Assembly: GCA_031255115.1 (NCBI GenBank)
Contig: JAIRTD010000108.1
Span: 1-10,152, forward strand
Source of the DNA: Spirochaetaceae bacterium
GTDB taxonomy: Bacteria > Spirochaetota > Spirochaetia > Treponematales > Breznakiellaceae
Direction of reading: 5' to 3'
DNA length: 10,152 bases
The notes beneath the pieces were generated by a model that worked only from the letters and a program-made list of their open reading frames with translations, did no database searches and was not told the origin of the DNA. Shown here one piece after another: positions 8,971-10,152 of the stretch; the stretch's first letter is position 1, and every line of letters starts with the position of its first letter. A program made the position numbers and the translations under genes.

Positions 8971-10074
8971 ATGAAAGGCGATCCCATACTGACCAGGGCG
9001 GCAAGGCTTTCTCGATCGGGCCGCTACGGAGAGGCGATACGGCTTCTTGAAGGAGAGATATTCCGTTACCGGGATTCCTTTACCTATCACTATACCCTCG
9101 CCGCTTCCTGCCTCTATTCCGAAGATTACGGCGGCGCTTTTACCTATTTTAAGCAGGCCAGGGACATTAAAATGCGGGAACCTTCGGTTCTGCTTGGTAT
9201 GGCCCTGCTTTTTCTGCGCCGGGGGGAGATAAGCAGGGCGGTGGATCTGTACCTTGAGATACAGGATGTGGACCCGGAAAACCCCCGTGCCAAAGAAGCC
9301 CTCAACATTATACGCAAGTACGGCGATCCCGATACGATCAAGGGAATGCTTGAGTCGGGCAAACTCAAAAAGATTTTTCCGCCCCTTCCGGGCGTTCCCT
9401 TTTCGCCTGAAAAGCTTGTACTGCCCCTTGCAGCCGGTTTGGCCGCTGTTCTGGCCCTCGTTGTCGTCGTTGCCGCCGCCAAAGGCAGCTTTAACAAAAA
9501 ACCCGCGCGGGGCGGCGCCGAAGAAACCATGCTCGAAAAAAACGAAGCCCTGGTCCAGACCGGAGGCAGCTACCGTTATGTGCTAACCAGTAAACAGGTT
9601 CTTGATAATTACGAAAAGGCCAGAAAGTTTTTTCTTGATTACCGCGACGAGGCCGCCAAGGTGGAACTTAACCGCATCGTAGAATCCAACGCGGCCGAGG
9701 GGGTAAAAAACAAGGCCCGGCTTTTGCTGAGTTATACCACGCCTCCGGGCTTTGACACGCTCAGGGACCGCTATTCCTACGCCGAGGCAAGCGTCGACCC
9801 CGTACTGTACCGGGACTGTTATGTGATATGGCGCGGCATGGCCGCCAATCTCGACAGCCAGGAACAGAGCACCTCCTTCGACCTCCTTGTAGGCTACGAT
9901 ACCCGAAGCACCATGGAAGGTATAGTGCCGGTACATTTTCCCTTTGCCATAGCGCTTGATACGGAACAGCCCCTGGAAGTCCTCGGCCGCCTCATCCCCG
10001 CGTCAGGTTCAGGCGACTCGCGTATCATTATACGCCTTGAGGGAGCGGCGATTCACCAGGCGCCGGGGCGTTAG
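8971..10074 (+). CDS. Single-pass membrane protein with N-terminal TPR repeats
   Basis: The product is 367 residues with no signal peptide. Residues ~1-125 contain about three TPR-like helix pairs (RAARLSRSGRYGEAIRLLEGE, approximately 9-29, then similar spacing through DPENPRAKEALNII at 101-114). One transmembrane helix spans ~148-170 (LVLPLAAGLAAVLALVVVV), flanked by KLKK before and KGSFNKK after. Residues ~185-367 form a second domain: a helical part, then a strand-rich end. The missing signal peptide suggests TPR in the cytoplasm and the C-terminal domain outside, but lysines on both flanks leave topology open. It could connect cytoplasm with the two exported proteins encoded just upstream. 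The start has only a weak ribosome site and lies 9 bases after the previous stop, so it may depend on coupling. Specific function unknown. Confidence 0.85.
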   Translation: MKGDPILTRAARLSRSGRYGEAIRLLEGEIFRYRDSFTYHYTLAASCLYSEDYGGAFTYFKQARDIKMREPSVLLGMALLFLRRGEISRAVDLYLEIQDVDPENPRAKEALNIIRKYGDPDTIKGMLESGKLKKIFPPLPGVPFSPEKLVLPLAAGLAAVLALVVVVAAAKGSFNKKPARGGAEETMLEKNEALVQTGGSYRYVLTSKQVLDNYEKARKFFLDYRDEAAKVELNRIVESNAAEGVKNKARLLLSYTTPPGFDTLRDRYSYAEASVDPVLYRDCYVIWRGMAANLDSQEQSTSFDLLVGYDTRSTMEGIVPVHFPFAIALDTEQPLEVLGRLIPASGSGDSRIIIRLEGAAIHQAPGR

Positions 10075-10081
10075 GCGCAAT

Positions 10082-10152
10082 ATGAAAGCGGTCATACAGA
10101 GGGTAAGCGAAGCGCAGATAACGGTAAACGGCGTTACAAGCGGAAAAATAGA
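10082..10152 (+). CDS. dtd: D-aminoacyl-tRNA deacylase (Dtd), N-terminal fragment
   Basis: Only the first 23 codons and two further bases are inside the window; the gene runs off the right edge. The start MKAVIQRVSEAQITVNG matches the highly conserved N-terminus of Dtd (M-x-A-V-x-Q-R-V-x-x-A-x-V-x-V-x-G). This cytosolic dimeric enzyme hydrolyses D-amino acids (and glycine) wrongly attached to tRNA. ATG 10082 has AGG at 10073-10075, and the ribosome site overlaps the TAG of the previous gene, so it belongs to the same transcript as the envelope genes upstream. The catalytic threonine-containing motif lies beyond the edge and cannot be checked. Confidence 0.88.
   Translation, partial: MKAVIQRVSEAQITVNGVTSGKI

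Overview
The window is a compact, almost entirely plus-strand stretch of bacterial chromosome. Its genes are GC-rich at third codon positions and mostly tightly packed, with two ATGA stop/start overlaps. The best taxonomic guess is a spirochete of the Treponema group. The strongest clue is the fusion of a LicC-like nucleotidyltransferase with a 2-aminoethylphosphonate (AEP) aminotransferase, the PntC architecture known from Treponema denticola. Base composition looks higher in GC than T. denticola, so an insect-gut or similar environmental treponeme is more likely. This is inference, not proof.

Layout. (1) Positions 149-1888: two envelope genes, a small membrane-anchored or exported protein of unknown function and an exported protein with a reduced RlpA-like barrel, a long Pro/Glu-rich linker and a C-terminal SPOR domain. 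(2) Positions 1967-6233: a three-gene phosphonate operon with its own sigma70-type promoter, whose -35 and -10 start inside the end of the SPOR gene. It encodes PEP mutase (with an N-terminal cytidylyltransferase-like domain), phosphonopyruvate decarboxylase, and the bifunctional AEP aminotransferase/cytidylyltransferase. Together they convert PEP to phosphonopyruvate, phosphonoacetaldehyde, AEP and then CMP-AEP, an activated headgroup suited to making phosphonolipids or phosphonoglycans. The final transferase is not in the window. (3) Positions 6292-6984: ribulose-phosphate 3-epimerase, apparently behind a promoter placed so close that the mRNA may be leaderless. (4) Positions 7022-10074: three linked envelope-type genes: an exported TPR/coiled-coil protein, an exported protein of unknown family, and a single-pass membrane TPR protein. 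(5) From 10082: the first 23 codons of D-aminoacyl-tRNA deacylase, cut by the window edge.

The most unusual non-coding signal is the 78-base gap before the PEP mutase gene. Positions 1901-1964 can fold as one long imperfect hairpin that pairs the Shine-Dalgarno sequence with bases at the -10 box and expected transcription start. Transcripts read through from upstream could hide the ribosome site, while transcripts from the local promoter would lack most of the blocking strand. No tRNA, rRNA, insertion sequence, CRISPR array or convincing intrinsic terminator was seen.
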